Part shown: one piece after another, positions 27,356 to 36,816 of the stretch | Layout of the letters: every line of letters begins with the position of its first letter | Numbering within the stretch: the first letter of the stretch is position 1 | Source of the DNA: Novosphingobium nitrogenifigens DSM 19370 | GTDB taxonomy: Bacteria; Pseudomonadota; Alphaproteobacteria; Sphingomonadales; Sphingomonadaceae | Assembly: GCF_000192575.1 (NCBI RefSeq) | Contig: NZ_GL876934.1 | Span: forward strand, 107,144 to 171,143 | Direction: 5' to 3' | Length of the DNA stretch: 64,000 nt | Notes under the pieces: generated by a model | What the model saw: the letters and a program-made list of their open reading frames with translations, nothing else | Told to the model about the DNA's origin: nothing | Database searches by the model: none | Translations under genes and position numbers: made by a program

Positions 27356-29471
27356 GGAACAGGCCCAGCTTGGGTCTATGGGCGCTGCGCGTGCCGAAAC
27401 ACGGCACATTCCACCCCCTTTCCCGCCCGGTTTCACGCGCATGTGCCTGCGTTCCGCCCTGCCTCTCGTGCGCGCCGTCCTGCCCGATGGACGGCAGAGC
27501 CTCTTTGCGATCAGCAACCTGCTGGCCGCGATGCTGGGGCTGGTCATTGCGTTCGAGGCAAGCATGCCCCGCCCGTGGTTCGTCCTTCTGACCGTCTACG
27601 TCACGGCCCAGCCGATGAGCGGCGCGATCCGGCCCAAGGTCATGCACCGTCTGGCAGGTCTGGCGGTGGGCTCGGCAGTCACCATCCTGCTGGTTCCCAA
27701 TCTTCAGAATTCGCCCGAATTGCTCGTCCTGTGCCTCGCCGCATGGTCGGGTCTGTGCGTCTATCTCGCCGTGCTCGACCGCAGCCCGCGCGCTACCCTG
27801 TTCCAGATGGCCGGGTTCGCCTCGACCGTCATCAGCTTCCCCTTCGTCAACGATCCGTCCGACATTTTCGACACCACGATCGACCGGGTCGAGGAAGCCG
27901 CGCTTGCCATCCTGTGCACGGTCGCCGTCCATACCCTGCTGCGCCCGTGGGATACCGAAGCCGCGCTGCGCCAGCGGGCGGCCTCGTTCCTGCGCCACGC
28001 CCGCCGCTGGGCCGGGCAAGTGCTGGGCGATCGACCCGACCGGCTGGAAAACGACTTGCGCCGCCAGCTTGCCGGCGATGTCACGGAACTGGGCATGATC
28101 GCCTTTCACTTGCCGCCCGGCGCCGGACGGGGGCGGATCGGCGCGGGCCAGGTCGCCAGCCTGCAACACGATCTGGCCGACCTCTTGCCCATCGCCGCCG
28201 ACATTGCCGCACGCATCGACGACCTGCGCGCGACAGGGGTGATCCCATCTTCATGCGAGGATCTGGTCCGCGATGTCCGCGAGTGGATCGCGGCACCTGA
28301 ACCAACAGCGGCTCCCGCCCTGCGCGCGCGTTGCGCTGCCTTTGCCCGCGAGGATCGCGCCGGATGGGAGGGCCTCCTCGCCTCGGGCATCGCCCTTCGC
28401 CTCGACCGCCTGATCGAAGTGCTCGCCCATGCGGGACGACAGGCGCAATTCCTGCCTCAGGATGCCCCGCCCGCCCCGGCCCCTGCCCTCCCCGGCGATC
28501 ATGGCGTAGCGGCGCTTGCCGGGCTCGCCATGGCCAGCGCGATCCTCCTCTATTGCACGGTCTGGATCCTGCTTGCCTGGCCCAATGGCGCCACCATGGC
28601 CGCCTTTGCCGCGATCATCACCGGCTCTTTCGCGGCACAGGACGATCCCGCCCCGGCGATCGACCGCTATCTTGTCGCCACGCTCAAGACGTATCCGCTG
28701 TCGGCGTTCATCCTCTTCGTCGTGCTGCCGCGCATCGACGGATACGCCATGCTGATGCTGGCAATCGCGCCGCCCTTGCTGTGGATGGGCTATATCCAGG
28801 CCGACCCGCGCCGCAGCCCGCAAGCCCTGCCGATGTTTTCCTGCTTCATCGTCGCGCTCAACCTGCAACCGCGCTTTGCCAATGACTTTGCCGTGTTCGC
28901 CAACACCGCCTGCGCACAGCTTGCCGGGATCGTGACGACACTGGTCATCACGCGCCTGTTCCGTTCGGCGGGCGTCGTGTGGACGGCGCGGCGCCTCCTG
29001 CGCAGCAATGCCGCCGATCTCGCCGATCTGGCGGACCGGGGCCGTCCGCTGCGGATGGCGGCATGGACCGTCCACGCCCTCGACCGCATGGGACAGGTTG
29101 CCCAGCGCCTTGCCCTTGCCGCGCGCGGCGAACGGCTGGGAACCGCCGATGCGCTGCTCGACCTGAGAGTCGGTCCCCGCATCATCGGCCTGCGCCACGG
29201 GATCGGCGCCTTGCCCGCCCCTGTCGAAGCGCATCTGGGAAGAGTGCTGACGATCCTTCACGCATGGTATCGCCGCCGCAGCCGTCGTGGCCACGCCCAG
29301 ACAGCGCCGTTCGCCTTGCGCATGGCCATTGATCGGGCGCTGCGCGCGATCGTCGCGCTGCCCACTCACGATGCGTACAGATCACAAGTCGCCAGCGATC
29401 TCGTCGGCCTGCGCTGCGCCCTCTTTCCCGCCGCTCCGCCGCCCGTTTTCGCACCGGACGTCCCGGCATGA
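27354..29471 (+). CDS. FUSC family inner-membrane efflux protein (AaeB-like)
   Basis: 705 residues from ATG 27354; ATG 27441 (676 residues) is an alternative that avoids the overlapping dyad. Two sets of transmembrane helices are visible, the first starting ISNLLAAMLGLVIAFEAS..MPRPWFVLLTVYVTAQP and the second GLAMASAILLYCTVWILLAWPNG, each followed by a cytoplasmic stretch; this is the FUSC plan. It works with the DUF1656, HlyD and NodT proteins encoded next to form a tripartite exporter, probably of aromatic acids or similar toxic compounds. It overlaps the next gene by ATGA. Confidence 0.92.
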   Translation: MEQAQLGSMGAARAETRHIPPPFPPGFTRMCLRSALPLVRAVLPDGRQSLFAISNLLAAMLGLVIAFEASMPRPWFVLLTVYVTAQPMSGAIRPKVMHRLAGLAVGSAVTILLVPNLQNSPELLVLCLAAWSGLCVYLAVLDRSPRATLFQMAGFASTVISFPFVNDPSDIFDTTIDRVEEAALAILCTVAVHTLLRPWDTEAALRQRAASFLRHARRWAGQVLGDRPDRLENDLRRQLAGDVTELGMIAFHLPPGAGRGRIGAGQVASLQHDLADLLPIAADIAARIDDLRATGVIPSSCEDLVRDVREWIAAPEPTAAPALRARCAAFAREDRAGWEGLLASGIALRLDRLIEVLAHAGRQAQFLPQDAPPAPAPALPGDHGVAALAGLAMASAILLYCTVWILLAWPNGATMAAFAAIITGSFAAQDDPAPAIDRYLVATLKTYPLSAFILFVVLPRIDGYAMLMLAIAPPLLWMGYIQADPRRSPQALPMFSCFIVALNLQPRFANDFAVFANTACAQLAGIVTTLVITRLFRSAGVVWTARRLLRSNAADLADLADRGRPLRMAAWTVHALDRMGQVAQRLALAARGERLGTADALLDLRVGPRIIGLRHGIGALPAPVEAHLGRVLTILHAWYRRRSRRGHAQTAPFALRMAIDRALRAIVALPTHDAYRSQVASDLVGLRCALFPAAPPPVFAPDVPA

Positions 29472-29695
29472 TCGAGGAAGTCGATCTCTTCGGCGTCTAC
29501 ATGCCCGCCGCTCTTGCCTGGGCCGTGCTCTCGGCTCTGGTGACGGCGCTGGTCAGGCCGCTGCTCCACTGGGCCCCGCTGCAACGGCTGGTGTGGCGAC
29601 AGGGGCAGCTCGAACTCACCCTGTTTGCAGGCCTGTGGTGGACATTCGCCACACTGGCCGACGCCTCCTTTTCCCACGGACTCCTTACGCCATGA
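29468..29695 (+). CDS. DUF1656 small membrane protein (AaeX-like)
   Basis: 75 residues with two hydrophobic helices. It begins MIEEVDLFGVYMP, the DUF1656 signature. It starts in the ATGA overlap with the FUSC gene and ends in another ATGA overlap with the fusion protein gene. Its role in AaeAB-type efflux is not known. Confidence 0.88.
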   Translation: MIEEVDLFGVYMPAALAWAVLSALVTALVRPLLHWAPLQRLVWRQGQLELTLFAGLWWTFATLADASFSHGLLTP

Positions 29696-30591
29696 CCACT
29701 CGCATCGCCCTGCTGCGCTGGCTCACCAGTGCGCTCATGATCCTCCTTGTCGGCGCGGCGGGCTATAGCCTGTGGGTCCGCTACCAAGTCGAACCGGTAA
29801 CCCGCGACGGCAAGGTGCGCGCCGATACCGTGCCGATCGCCCCCGATGTCGCGGGCCTTGTCAGTGAAGTGCATGTCGTCGACAACCAGCCGGTCAAACG
29901 CGGCGACGTACTCTTCGTCATCGACCGTCCCCGCTATCGCCTGGCGCTCGAACAGGCCCAGGCCAATCTCATCGCCGAGCAAGTCGCCCTTGCCCAAGCC
30001 GAGCGCGAGGATCGGCGCAATCGCGCGATGCCCGATGTCGTCCCGGCCGAAACCATCGAACAGGGGGCGACCCGGGTCGAATCCCTGCACACCGCGCTGC
30101 GTCAGGCAACCAGCGCGGTCAATCTGGCCAGGCTCAATCTCGACCGCACCGCAGTCCGTGCCCCGGTCGACGGCACAGTGACCAATGTCAGCATGCAACC
30201 GGGTCAATGGCTGGCAGCCGGATCGCCGGGCCTCGCTCTCGTCTATGGTCATTCGCTGCGCATCGAGGGCTATTTCGAGGAAACCAAGCTGCCCGCAATC
30301 CGGGTCGGCGATCCGGCCAGTGTCTACCTGATGGGCGTTGCCGACGAGATCACCGGCCATGTCGACAGCATCGCGGGCGGGGTCGAGGACCGCGAACGCT
30401 CAGGCAATGCCGCGCAGCTTGCCAATGTGAACCCCAGCTTCACCTGGGTCCGGCTTGCCCAGCGCATTCCGGTGCGCGTCGCCATCGATCACTTGCCGCC
30501 GGGGGTACAGATCCTGCCCGGGCAGACCGCAACCGTGATCGTCCACCCGCGCAAGGACGGCCGCGTCACGCATCGGAGCTTCCCATGGTAA
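29692..30591 (+). CDS. HlyD-family membrane fusion protein (AaeA/EmrA-like)
   Basis: 299 residues. One N-terminal membrane helix (LTSALMILLVGAAGYSLWV) is followed by a biotinyl-lipoyl half motif VAPxVxGxVxEV (PIAPDVAGLVSEVHVVDNQPV), a short coiled coil and the second lipoyl half (VRAPVDGTVTNVSMQPGQ). It bridges the FUSC pump to the outer-membrane channel. The last codons overlap the NodT start at 30585. Confidence 0.93.
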   Translation: MTTRIALLRWLTSALMILLVGAAGYSLWVRYQVEPVTRDGKVRADTVPIAPDVAGLVSEVHVVDNQPVKRGDVLFVIDRPRYRLALEQAQANLIAEQVALAQAEREDRRNRAMPDVVPAETIEQGATRVESLHTALRQATSAVNLARLNLDRTAVRAPVDGTVTNVSMQPGQWLAAGSPGLALVYGHSLRIEGYFEETKLPAIRVGDPASVYLMGVADEITGHVDSIAGGVEDRERSGNAAQLANVNPSFTWVRLAQRIPVRVAIDHLPPGVQILPGQTATVIVHPRKDGRVTHRSFPW

Positions 30592-32012
30592 AGCCTGCTG
30601 CCCTTCTTGCCGGAGCGGGCCTCATCCTGCTCGGGGCCTGCGCCCGCGTCGGCCCGGACTACCACGTCCCGCCCACGGCCATGGTCAAGGCCCCCGCCGC
30701 ACAAGGCCCCTTCGTTGCCGCAGGTCCCGGCACGCGGAACGATCCCCTGCCCGACCACTGGTGGCGCCTGTTCGACGACCCCCGGCTCGATACGCTGATC
30801 GAAACCGCCCTTGCCGCCAACACCGACTTGCGCGTGGCCGAGGCCAATCTCCAACGCACGCAAGCCCTGCTCCGCGACAGGGAAACCCGCCGCCAGGTCC
30901 AGGGCGGCTTTTCCGCCGAGACCGAATGGACCCAGCGTTCGGCCGAACAAGTGCTCAGCCACACGCAACCTTCCGAAAAGGAAACCTACGACCTCGGCCT
31001 GTCGGTCAGCTACGATCTCGACCTCTTCGGCGCCTTGCACCGGGGGATCGAAGCGGCCTCTGCCGACAGCGAAGCCGCGCAGGCGGCGCGCGATCTGGTC
31101 CGCGTCAATGTCGCCGCCGAAACCGCACGCGACTGGGCCGACTTGTGCAACGCCGGGCATCAGGCCGATGTCCTGCGCAGCGTGATCGCCAGGCAGGAAG
31201 CCGGACTTGCCCTCACGCGCGAGACGGTCCGCCATGGTCGCGCCGCGCCCTATGAAATCGAACGTCGCGAAAGCATGGTCGAAACGGCCCGCGCACGCCT
31301 GCCCGGACTGATCGCGGCCCAGCGCGAGGCCCTGTTTCGCCTGACGGCCATGACCGGCCGTCCTCCGGCGCAGGCTGATCCGTCGCTGCTGCGCTGCCAC
31401 ACGCCGCTCACACTCAAACAGGCGATCCCGGTCGGGGACGGACAAGCCCTGCTCGCGCGGCGGCCCGACATTCGCCTTGCCGAACGGCGCCTTGCGGCAA
31501 CGACTGCCCGCATCGGGGTGGCAACCGCCGCGCTCTATCCCGACATTTCGCTGGGCGGCGCGATCGGTTCGACCGGGGCTGCCACCGACATGGTCTCGCC
31601 GCTCACCAATCGGTTTACGGTCGGGCCCTCGATCCACTGGACGCTCAACCGCAGCGGCGTGCGCGCCCGCATTGCCGCGACGCAGGCGCAAGGGGAAGCC
31701 GACCTTGCCGCGTTCGACGGCACGGTGCTCAAGGCCTTGCGCGAAGTGGAAGTGGCGCTGACCGCCTATGGCGCCGACATCGACCGCCAACGCGATCTGG
31801 CGCATGCCCGCGACGATGCACGCGACGTTGCCGCCCATCTCGGGACATTGCGCAAAGGGGGAAGGATCGGGGGCCTGCCCGCGGTCGAAGCCGATCGCGA
31901 TGCGCTTTTGGCCGAAGAAGCCGTGGCAGCGGGACAAGCCACGCTCAATGCCGATCAGATGCGCCTGTTCCTGGCGCTCGGCGGCGGCTGGACCCGGCCT
32001 GCCGCATTATAA
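30585..32012 (+). CDS. NodT-family outer-membrane efflux lipoprotein
   Basis: 475 residues from ATG 30585, overlapping the previous gene by 7 nt. The lipobox LLGAC places a lipidated Cys near residue 18. Two OEP repeats follow, with DHWWRLFDDPRLDTLIETAL and LLARRPDIRLAERRLAATTARIGVATA. It forms the outer-membrane duct of the efflux complex. The gene ends facing gatB, with a shared hairpin between them. Confidence 0.94.
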   Translation: MVKPAALLAGAGLILLGACARVGPDYHVPPTAMVKAPAAQGPFVAAGPGTRNDPLPDHWWRLFDDPRLDTLIETALAANTDLRVAEANLQRTQALLRDRETRRQVQGGFSAETEWTQRSAEQVLSHTQPSEKETYDLGLSVSYDLDLFGALHRGIEAASADSEAAQAARDLVRVNVAAETARDWADLCNAGHQADVLRSVIARQEAGLALTRETVRHGRAAPYEIERRESMVETARARLPGLIAAQREALFRLTAMTGRPPAQADPSLLRCHTPLTLKQAIPVGDGQALLARRPDIRLAERRLAATTARIGVATAALYPDISLGGAIGSTGAATDMVSPLTNRFTVGPSIHWTLNRSGVRARIAATQAQGEADLAAFDGTVLKALREVEVALTAYGADIDRQRDLAHARDDARDVAAHLGTLRKGGRIGGLPAVEADRDALLAEEAVAAGQATLNADQMRLFLALGGGWTRPAAL

Positions 32013-32017
32013 GAGCC

Positions 32018-32048
32018 TTGCCCCGGTGCCGACACGACACCGGGGCAA
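32018..32048. terminator. Hairpin between convergent nodT-like gene and gatB
   Basis: TTGCCCCGGTG (32018-32028) with CACCGGGGCAA (32038-32048), loop 9 nt. It lies in the 46-bp gap between two convergent genes and may end both transcripts, although neither side has a clear T-run. Confidence 0.5.
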
Positions 32049-32058
32049 AGGATTCAAA

Positions 32059-33552
32059 TCAGGCAAGCTTGTCCTTGAGCACCTGGTTCACCAGTTGCGG
32101 ATTGCCCTTGCCCTGCATGGCTTTCATCGTCTGGCCGACGAAGAAGCCGAACAGCGCTTCCTTGCCGCCCTTGTACTGGGCGACCTTGTCCGCGTTGGCG
32201 GCAAGCACAGCATCGACGGCCGCTTCGATCGCACCGGTGTCGGTGGTCTGCTTGAGCCCTTCCCGCTCGACGATCGAACCCGGCGCGTCACCGGTTTCGA
32301 GCATCTTTTCGAGCACCTGCTTGGCGATCGAACCCGAAATCGTGCCGTCACCGACCAGAGCGAGCAGTTCCGCACCCGCTTCCGGGCTGACCGGGCTGTC
32401 TTCGAGATTCTTGCCCAGCTTGTTGAGCACGCCGAACAATTCGCTGGTCAGCCAGTTCGAAGCCTGACGCGCGACGTCGCTTTCGGACTTGCCCTGACGA
32501 CGGGCGCTTTCGGCCAGCAGCTTCTCGAACCAGCGCGCGGTTTCGACTTCGGCAGTCAGGACCCCGGCGTTGTACGACGACAGGCCCAGCACCGTTTCAT
32601 AGCGATGACGCTTGGCATCGGGCAGTTCGGGCAGGCTGGCGCGGCAGTCCTCAATGAACGCGTCGGTCAGTTCGAGCGGCAGCAGGTCCGGATCGGGGAA
32701 ATAGCGATAGTCGTGCGCGTCTTCCTTGCTGCGCATCGACCGCGTCGTGCCGCTGTCGGGATCGAACAGGCGAGTTTCCTGCACGATCTTGCCGCCGCCT
32801 TCGAGCACGTCGACCTGACGGTTCGCCTCGTACTCGATCGCCTGCATGACGAAGCGGACCGAGTTGACATTCTTGGTCTCGGTACGCGTACCAAAGGGTT
32901 CGCCGGGACGACGCACAGAGACGTTGACGTCCGCGCGCATCGAACCCTGATCCATGTTGCCGTCGCACGAGCCGACATAGCGCAGGATCGTCCGCAGCTT
33001 CGACAGATAGGCACCCGCTTCGGCGGGGCTGCGCATGTCGGGACGGCTGACGATTTCCATCAGCGCCACGCCCGAACGGTTGAGGTCGACATAGCTCATC
33101 GTCGGGTGCTGATCGTGCATCAGCTTGCCCGCGTCCTGTTCGACGTGGATGCGCTCCACCCCGATGGTCTTGGTCTCGTCGGGCTTCTTTTCATCGACCG
33201 CGATTTCGACCGAGCCCTCGCCGACGAGCGGGTGATAGAGCTGGCTGATCTGGTAGCCCTGCGGCAAGTCGGCATAGAAGTAGTTCTTGCGGTCGAACCG
33301 CGACCACTTGTTGATCTGCGCGTTGATCGCGATCCCGGTCCGCACCGCCTGACGGATGCATTCGCGGTTCGGCACGGGCAACATGCCGGGCATGGCCGCG
33401 TCGATCAGGCTGACCTGGGTGTTCGGTTCGGCGCCGAACGCGGTCGCCGCGCCCGAAAAGAGCTTGGCCGAAGAGGTGACCTGGGCATGGACTTCCAGCC
33501 CGATCACCACTTCCCATTCGCCGGTAGCGCCCTGAATTCGATAGGCTGTCAT
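32059..33552 (-). CDS. gatB: Asp-tRNA(Asn)/Glu-tRNA(Gln) amidotransferase subunit B
   Basis: 497 residues, full length. The GatB kinase-type core begins [22 protein letters not shown] and includes [14 protein letters not shown] and [18 protein letters not shown]. The C-terminal tRNA-binding YqeY-like tail runs to NQVLKDKLA. It phosphorylates mischarged Glu-tRNA(Gln) or Asp-tRNA(Asn) and passes it ammonia from GatA. It is last in the gatC-gatA-gatB order, one base after gatA's stop. Confidence 0.99.
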   Translation of the reverse strand: MTAYRIQGATGEWEVVIGLEVHAQVTSSAKLFSGAATAFGAEPNTQVSLIDAAMPGMLPVPNRECIRQAVRTGIAINAQINKWSRFDRKNYFYADLPQGYQISQLYHPLVGEGSVEIAVDEKKPDETKTIGVERIHVEQDAGKLMHDQHPTMSYVDLNRSGVALMEIVSRPDMRSPAEAGAYLSKLRTILRYVGSCDGNMDQGSMRADVNVSVRRPGEPFGTRTETKNVNSVRFVMQAIEYEANRQVDVLEGGGKIVQETRLFDPDSGTTRSMRSKEDAHDYRYFPDPDLLPLELTDAFIEDCRASLPELPDAKRHRYETVLGLSSYNAGVLTAEVETARWFEKLLAESARRQGKSESDVARQASNWLTSELFGVLNKLGKNLEDSPVSPEAGAELLALVGDGTISGSIAKQVLEKMLETGDAPGSIVEREGLKQTTDTGAIEAAVDAVLAANADKVAQYKGGKEALFGFFVGQTMKAMQGKGNPQLVNQVLKDKLA

Positions 33553-33553
33553 C

Positions 33554-35053
33554 TTACCACCACTTTGCCGGCTTGGCGGAGAACCCGGCGCGACGTTCGA
33601 TCGCGAGGCCGGCGTTCAGCACACCCTGTTCGTCGAAAGGCCGCCCGATGAGGTGCAGGCCGAGCGGCAGCCCGCCACGGTCGAGACCGGCGGGAACCGA
33701 CATGGCCGGAAGCCCTGCAAGCGAAGCGGGAACCGAGAACACGTCGTTGAGGTACATTTCGAGCGGATCGGACGTCTTTTCGCCCAGCGCGAAAGCCGAG
33801 GTCGGCGCGGTGGGCGTCAGGATCACGTCCACTTCGTCGAAGGCGTTCATGAAGTCGCGCGAGATCAGCGTGCGAACCTTCTGCGCCTGGGTGTAATAGG
33901 CGTCGTAGAAACCCGCCGACAGCACGTAAGTACCGATCAGGATGCGGCGCTTGACCTCTGCCCCGAACCCGGCGGCGCGCGTCGCGGCGTACATTTCCTG
34001 AAGATTGGCACCCTCGGGCAGCTCGCGCAGACCATAGCGCACGCCGTCATAGCGCGCGAGATTGGACGAGGCTTCGGCCGGAGCGATGATGTAATAGGTC
34101 GGCAGCGCATACCGGGTGTGCGGCAGGTTGATGTCGACGATTTCAGCACCCGCATCCTTGAGCCAGGCGATCCCGTCGTCCCAGCTCTTGGCGACGTCGG
34201 CATTGAACCCGTCGATACGGTATTCGCGCGGAATGCCGATCTTGCGACCGCGCAGATCGTCCGACAGGTTCGCATCCCATTCGGGCACGGGCATGTCGAG
34301 GCTGGTCGAATCCTTTGGGTCGAACCCGGCCATGGCTTCGAGCATGATCGCACAATCGCGAACGTCGCGCGCCATCGGCCCGGCCTGATCGAGCGAGGAC
34401 GCAAAGGCAACGATGCCCCAGCGGCTGCACCGGCCATAAGTCGGCTTGATCCCGGAAATGCCGGTAAACGCCGCAGGCTGGCGAATCGAACCGCCGGTGT
34501 CCGTGCCGGTTGCGGCAGCCGCAATCCGCGCGGCCACCGCCGACGAAGACCCGCCCGACGAACCGCCCGGGGCCAGCGGCGCGGTGTCGACGCTGCCGTC
34601 GGCGCCCGTACGCCGCCAGGGCGAGATCACGTTGCCGAACGCGCTGGTTTCATTCGACGAACCCATCGCGAACTGATCGAGGTTGAGCTTGCCCAGCATG
34701 CCCGCGCCCGCTTCCCACAGCTTGCGGGAAACGGTCGATTCGTACTGCGGCTCAAAGCCTTCGAGGATGTGGCTGGCTGCCGTCGTCTGCACGCCTTCGG
34801 TGGCGAACAGATCCTTCATGCCGATGGGAACGCCCGCCAGCTTGCCCAGTTCCTCGCCCGCCGCGCGGGCGCTGTCGACTTTCGCCGCCGCCGCCAGAGC
34901 ATGATCGGGGGTGGTGACGATGAACGCGTTGAGCGCGGGATTGGCTTCGGCGACGGCGGCGTTGAAAGCCTGCGCCACTTCGGTCGCGGTAAAATCGCCC
35001 CGGACAACGCCGTCACGGATGGCGGCAATGCCGAATTCGGTCAGGTTGGTCAT
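33554..35053 (-). CDS. gatA: Asp-tRNA(Asn)/Glu-tRNA(Gln) amidotransferase subunit A
   Basis: 499 residues. ATG 35053 overlaps the gatC stop (TAATG); the frame is open to 35248 but those codons are gatC in another frame. Amidase triad: Lys in IGMKDLFAT, Ser-cisSer in [13 protein letters not shown], with [10 protein letters not shown] following. It releases ammonia from glutamine for tRNA amidation. Distinct from the stand-alone amidase at 11047-12588 by length and context. Confidence 0.99.
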   Translation of the reverse strand: MTNLTEFGIAAIRDGVVRGDFTATEVAQAFNAAVAEANPALNAFIVTTPDHALAAAAKVDSARAAGEELGKLAGVPIGMKDLFATEGVQTTAASHILEGFEPQYESTVSRKLWEAGAGMLGKLNLDQFAMGSSNETSAFGNVISPWRRTGADGSVDTAPLAPGGSSGGSSSAVAARIAAAATGTDTGGSIRQPAAFTGISGIKPTYGRCSRWGIVAFASSLDQAGPMARDVRDCAIMLEAMAGFDPKDSTSLDMPVPEWDANLSDDLRGRKIGIPREYRIDGFNADVAKSWDDGIAWLKDAGAEIVDINLPHTRYALPTYYIIAPAEASSNLARYDGVRYGLRELPEGANLQEMYAATRAAGFGAEVKRRILIGTYVLSAGFYDAYYTQAQKVRTLISRDFMNAFDEVDVILTPTAPTSAFALGEKTSDPLEMYLNDVFSVPASLAGLPAMSVPAGLDRGGLPLGLHLIGRPFDEQGVLNAGLAIERRAGFSAKPAKWW

Positions 35054-35355
35054 TATTCGATCACCTTGGGCACGCCGAAGAAGCCGTGTTCGGCAACCGG
35101 CGCATTGGCCAGAACCTTGTCGCGAATGTCGCCGCCGGTCAGCGGATCGGCATTCACCACGTCGTCGCGAAGACGCAGGGTATTGGGAATGACGGCCGTC
35201 ATCGGTTCGATGCCGGTCACATCGACTTCGCCCAATTGTTCGACCCACGCGAGAATGCCGTTGAGTTCGGGCACCATGGCCTCAAGCTCGGCATCGGTGA
35301 CCTTGAGACGGGCGAGCGAGGCGATTTTCGCCACGTCGGCGGGGGCTACGGACAT
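35053..35355 (-). CDS. gatC: Asp-tRNA(Asn)/Glu-tRNA(Gln) amidotransferase subunit C
   Basis: 100 residues, matching the family. It contains [25 protein letters not shown] and [15 protein letters not shown], the belt that wraps GatA. It is first of the three gat genes and overlaps gatA by one base. The 168-bp gap to the FKBP gene upstream must hold its promoter if it is not read through from there. Confidence 0.97.
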   Translation of the reverse strand: MSVAPADVAKIASLARLKVTDAELEAMVPELNGILAWVEQLGEVDVTGIEPMTAVIPNTLRLRDDVVNADPLTGGDIRDKVLANAPVAEHGFFGVPKVIE

Positions 35356-35523
35356 GCCCTTGACCTTTCAAGAACGAACGAAGGAGAGCAGACCGCACGA
35401 ACGGCCCGCCGGATACAACAATAGCCGCGCGCTATCACCGCACGCGGCCATCATCAAGCAGCAGACAGAAAGGCTGTGGGAGGACCTATGGCCCCCTTAA
35501 CCCATCAGCCGTTCCTGAGCGAA

Positions 35524-36093
35524 TCAGGGATGGGGCATTTCGGCCGGAGCCGCGCCATCGGGACCTGCCGCAGGAGCGCCCGCACCGGCACCGCGCATCT
35601 GCATTTCCATCTGGCGCATCATCGCGCGCTGACGCTCGATTTCCGCACCGTTCTTGAAATCGACCAGTTCGATGTCGAAGACGAGATCGCTGTTGGCCGG
35701 GATCGAGACTTCGCCGGTCATCTGGTTGTGCTTTTCCTCGCTGCCGTATGCCAGGCGCGAAGGAATGTAGACGTGGTACTTGCCACCCTTCTGCATCGTC
35801 TGCAGCGCGGTCGACAGGCCCGGAATGATGCCGGTCACGGGCGAGGCCATGTGGTCGCCGCGATCGAATTCCTTGCCGTTGGCAAGATGGCCGACATAGT
35901 TGAACAGGACATAATCGGTCTGCGCCGGATGAGCGCCGGTACCGGCCTTCACCGTGTCGATTTCAAGACCCTTTGCACGGGTAGCATAAGCGGTGGCACC
36001 CCCAAGCGCGACGGCGACAACGGCGCCGAGCCAGAGCTTGCCCAGAGAGCCCTTCGCCACAGGCTGCAGCGGAACGCGGGTGATTTCCGACAT
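35524..36093 (-). CDS. FKBP-type peptidyl-prolyl isomerase, membrane-anchored
   Basis: 189 residues from ATG 36093, preceded by AAGGG (the open frame continues to 36177). One N-terminal membrane helix (LWLGAVVAVALGGATAYA) anchors a periplasmic FKBP domain with VLFNYVGHLANGKEFDRG, GIIPGLSTALQTMQKGGKYHVYIPSRLAYG and DLVFDIELVDF. A Met/Ala-rich tail follows. It catalyses proline isomerisation in folding envelope proteins. It lies downstream of rpsU on the same strand. Confidence 0.93.
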   Translation of the reverse strand: MSEITRVPLQPVAKGSLGKLWLGAVVAVALGGATAYATRAKGLEIDTVKAGTGAHPAQTDYVLFNYVGHLANGKEFDRGDHMASPVTGIIPGLSTALQTMQKGGKYHVYIPSRLAYGSEEKHNQMTGEVSIPANSDLVFDIELVDFKNGAEIERQRAMMRQMEMQMRGAGAGAPAAGPDGAAPAEMPHP

Positions 36094-36183
36094 GATGACC
36101 CTTTCTATGGGTTTGATCTTGATTTCGACAGCGCGGCGATTCGCCCGACCGGAAGGCCGGAACAGCCGACCAGACAAGCGAAA

Positions 36184-36206
36184 GGGCGCCGCTATGGACG
36201 GCGCCC
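36184..36206 (-). terminator. Second hairpin downstream of rpsU
   Basis: GGGCGCCG (36184-36191) with CGGCGCCC (36199-36206), followed on the minus strand by TTTCGC. It lies between rpsU and the FKBP gene and may back up the hairpin at 36246-36267. Confidence 0.5.
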
Positions 36207-36245
36207 TCTTGGCCCAGCACGGGCTCTATCGCAAGGGGGCAGAAA

Positions 36246-36267
36246 GGAGGGGGATCACATCCCCTCC
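36246..36267 (-). terminator. Hairpin directly after rpsU
   Basis: GGAGGGGGATCACATCCCCTCC is a near-perfect dyad beginning 10 bp past the rpsU stop. On the minus strand it is followed by TTTCTG, a weak T-run. Confidence 0.6.
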
Positions 36268-36276
36268 CCCACTCTC

Positions 36277-36483
36277 TTACTTCGCGCCGTCACGCTCGGC
36301 GCGCTTGCGCTCCAGCTTGCGGGCGCGACGGACAGCGGCAGCCTTTTCACGAGCGCGCTTTTCCGAGGGCTTTTCGTAGTGGCGACGCAGCTTCATCTCG
36401 CGATACACCCCCTCGCGCTGGAGCTTCTTCTTGAGAGCGCGGAGAGCCTGATCGACATTGTTATCGCGGACGAGAATCTGCAT
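36277..36483 (-). CDS. rpsU: 30S ribosomal protein S21
   Basis: 68 residues. [25 protein letters not shown] is the S21 N-terminus, and the tail is rich in Lys and Arg ([14 protein letters not shown]). ATG 36483 follows GAGGTGG. S21 helps mRNA selection at translation initiation. The gene has an unusually long, structured upstream region (36592-36705), described separately. Confidence 0.98.
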   Translation of the reverse strand: MQILVRDNNVDQALRALKKKLQREGVYREMKLRRHYEKPSEKRAREKAAAVRRARKLERKRAERDGAK

Positions 36484-36816
36484 AAAAAGAACCACCTCAC
36501 GAAATGACAGGCGAGAACCCCGTATGCCGCGCCAAGCCCGAGGGCTGCGCGATCCAAGGCGGGGGAGCACCCATGGAATTGCAAATAAAAAGAGGCCGAG
36601 TCCCGCAGCGGGAACCGGCTCCGTTCCCGGCCGGGTACCACTTTCACTCCCCCGAGGCAAGCACCACGGGCACAAACCGGCCCGAAAGCGGCAAAACCGG
36701 TTCCCACAAGCGATCCCGATGCTCTATGGACACCCCATGAACGTGTCGTTTTCCCTTTCCGCCCTTCCCTGTCCTCCAGCATCCCGACCGCTTTCCGCCC
36801 GGAAGGGAGAACAGGC
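36484..36816. other. 333-bp intergenic region between rpsU and the pseudouridine synthase gene
   Basis: No coding sequence is supported; open frames here lack family features. On the minus strand it holds the structured leader or small RNA at 36592-36705. It must also contain the divergent promoters of rpsU and the RluA gene, which I could not place with confidence. Confidence 0.6.
36592..36705 (-). ncRNA. Candidate structured leader / attenuator or small RNA upstream of rpsU
   Basis: Read on the minus strand, GGGAACCGG (36705-36697) is complementary to CCGGTTCCC (36618-36610), with GGCCGG and CCGGCC pairing inside to give a rod. The same CCGGTTCCC segment can instead pair locally in GAGCCGG..CCCGC-TGCGGG..CGGCCTC, followed by TTTTTATTT (plus-strand A-rich stretch 36583-36591), an intrinsic terminator shape. 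The hairpin lies about 108 nt before rpsU. It could be an attenuator for rpsU or the end of a separate RNA. I do not recognise a named RNA family. Confidence 0.4.
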
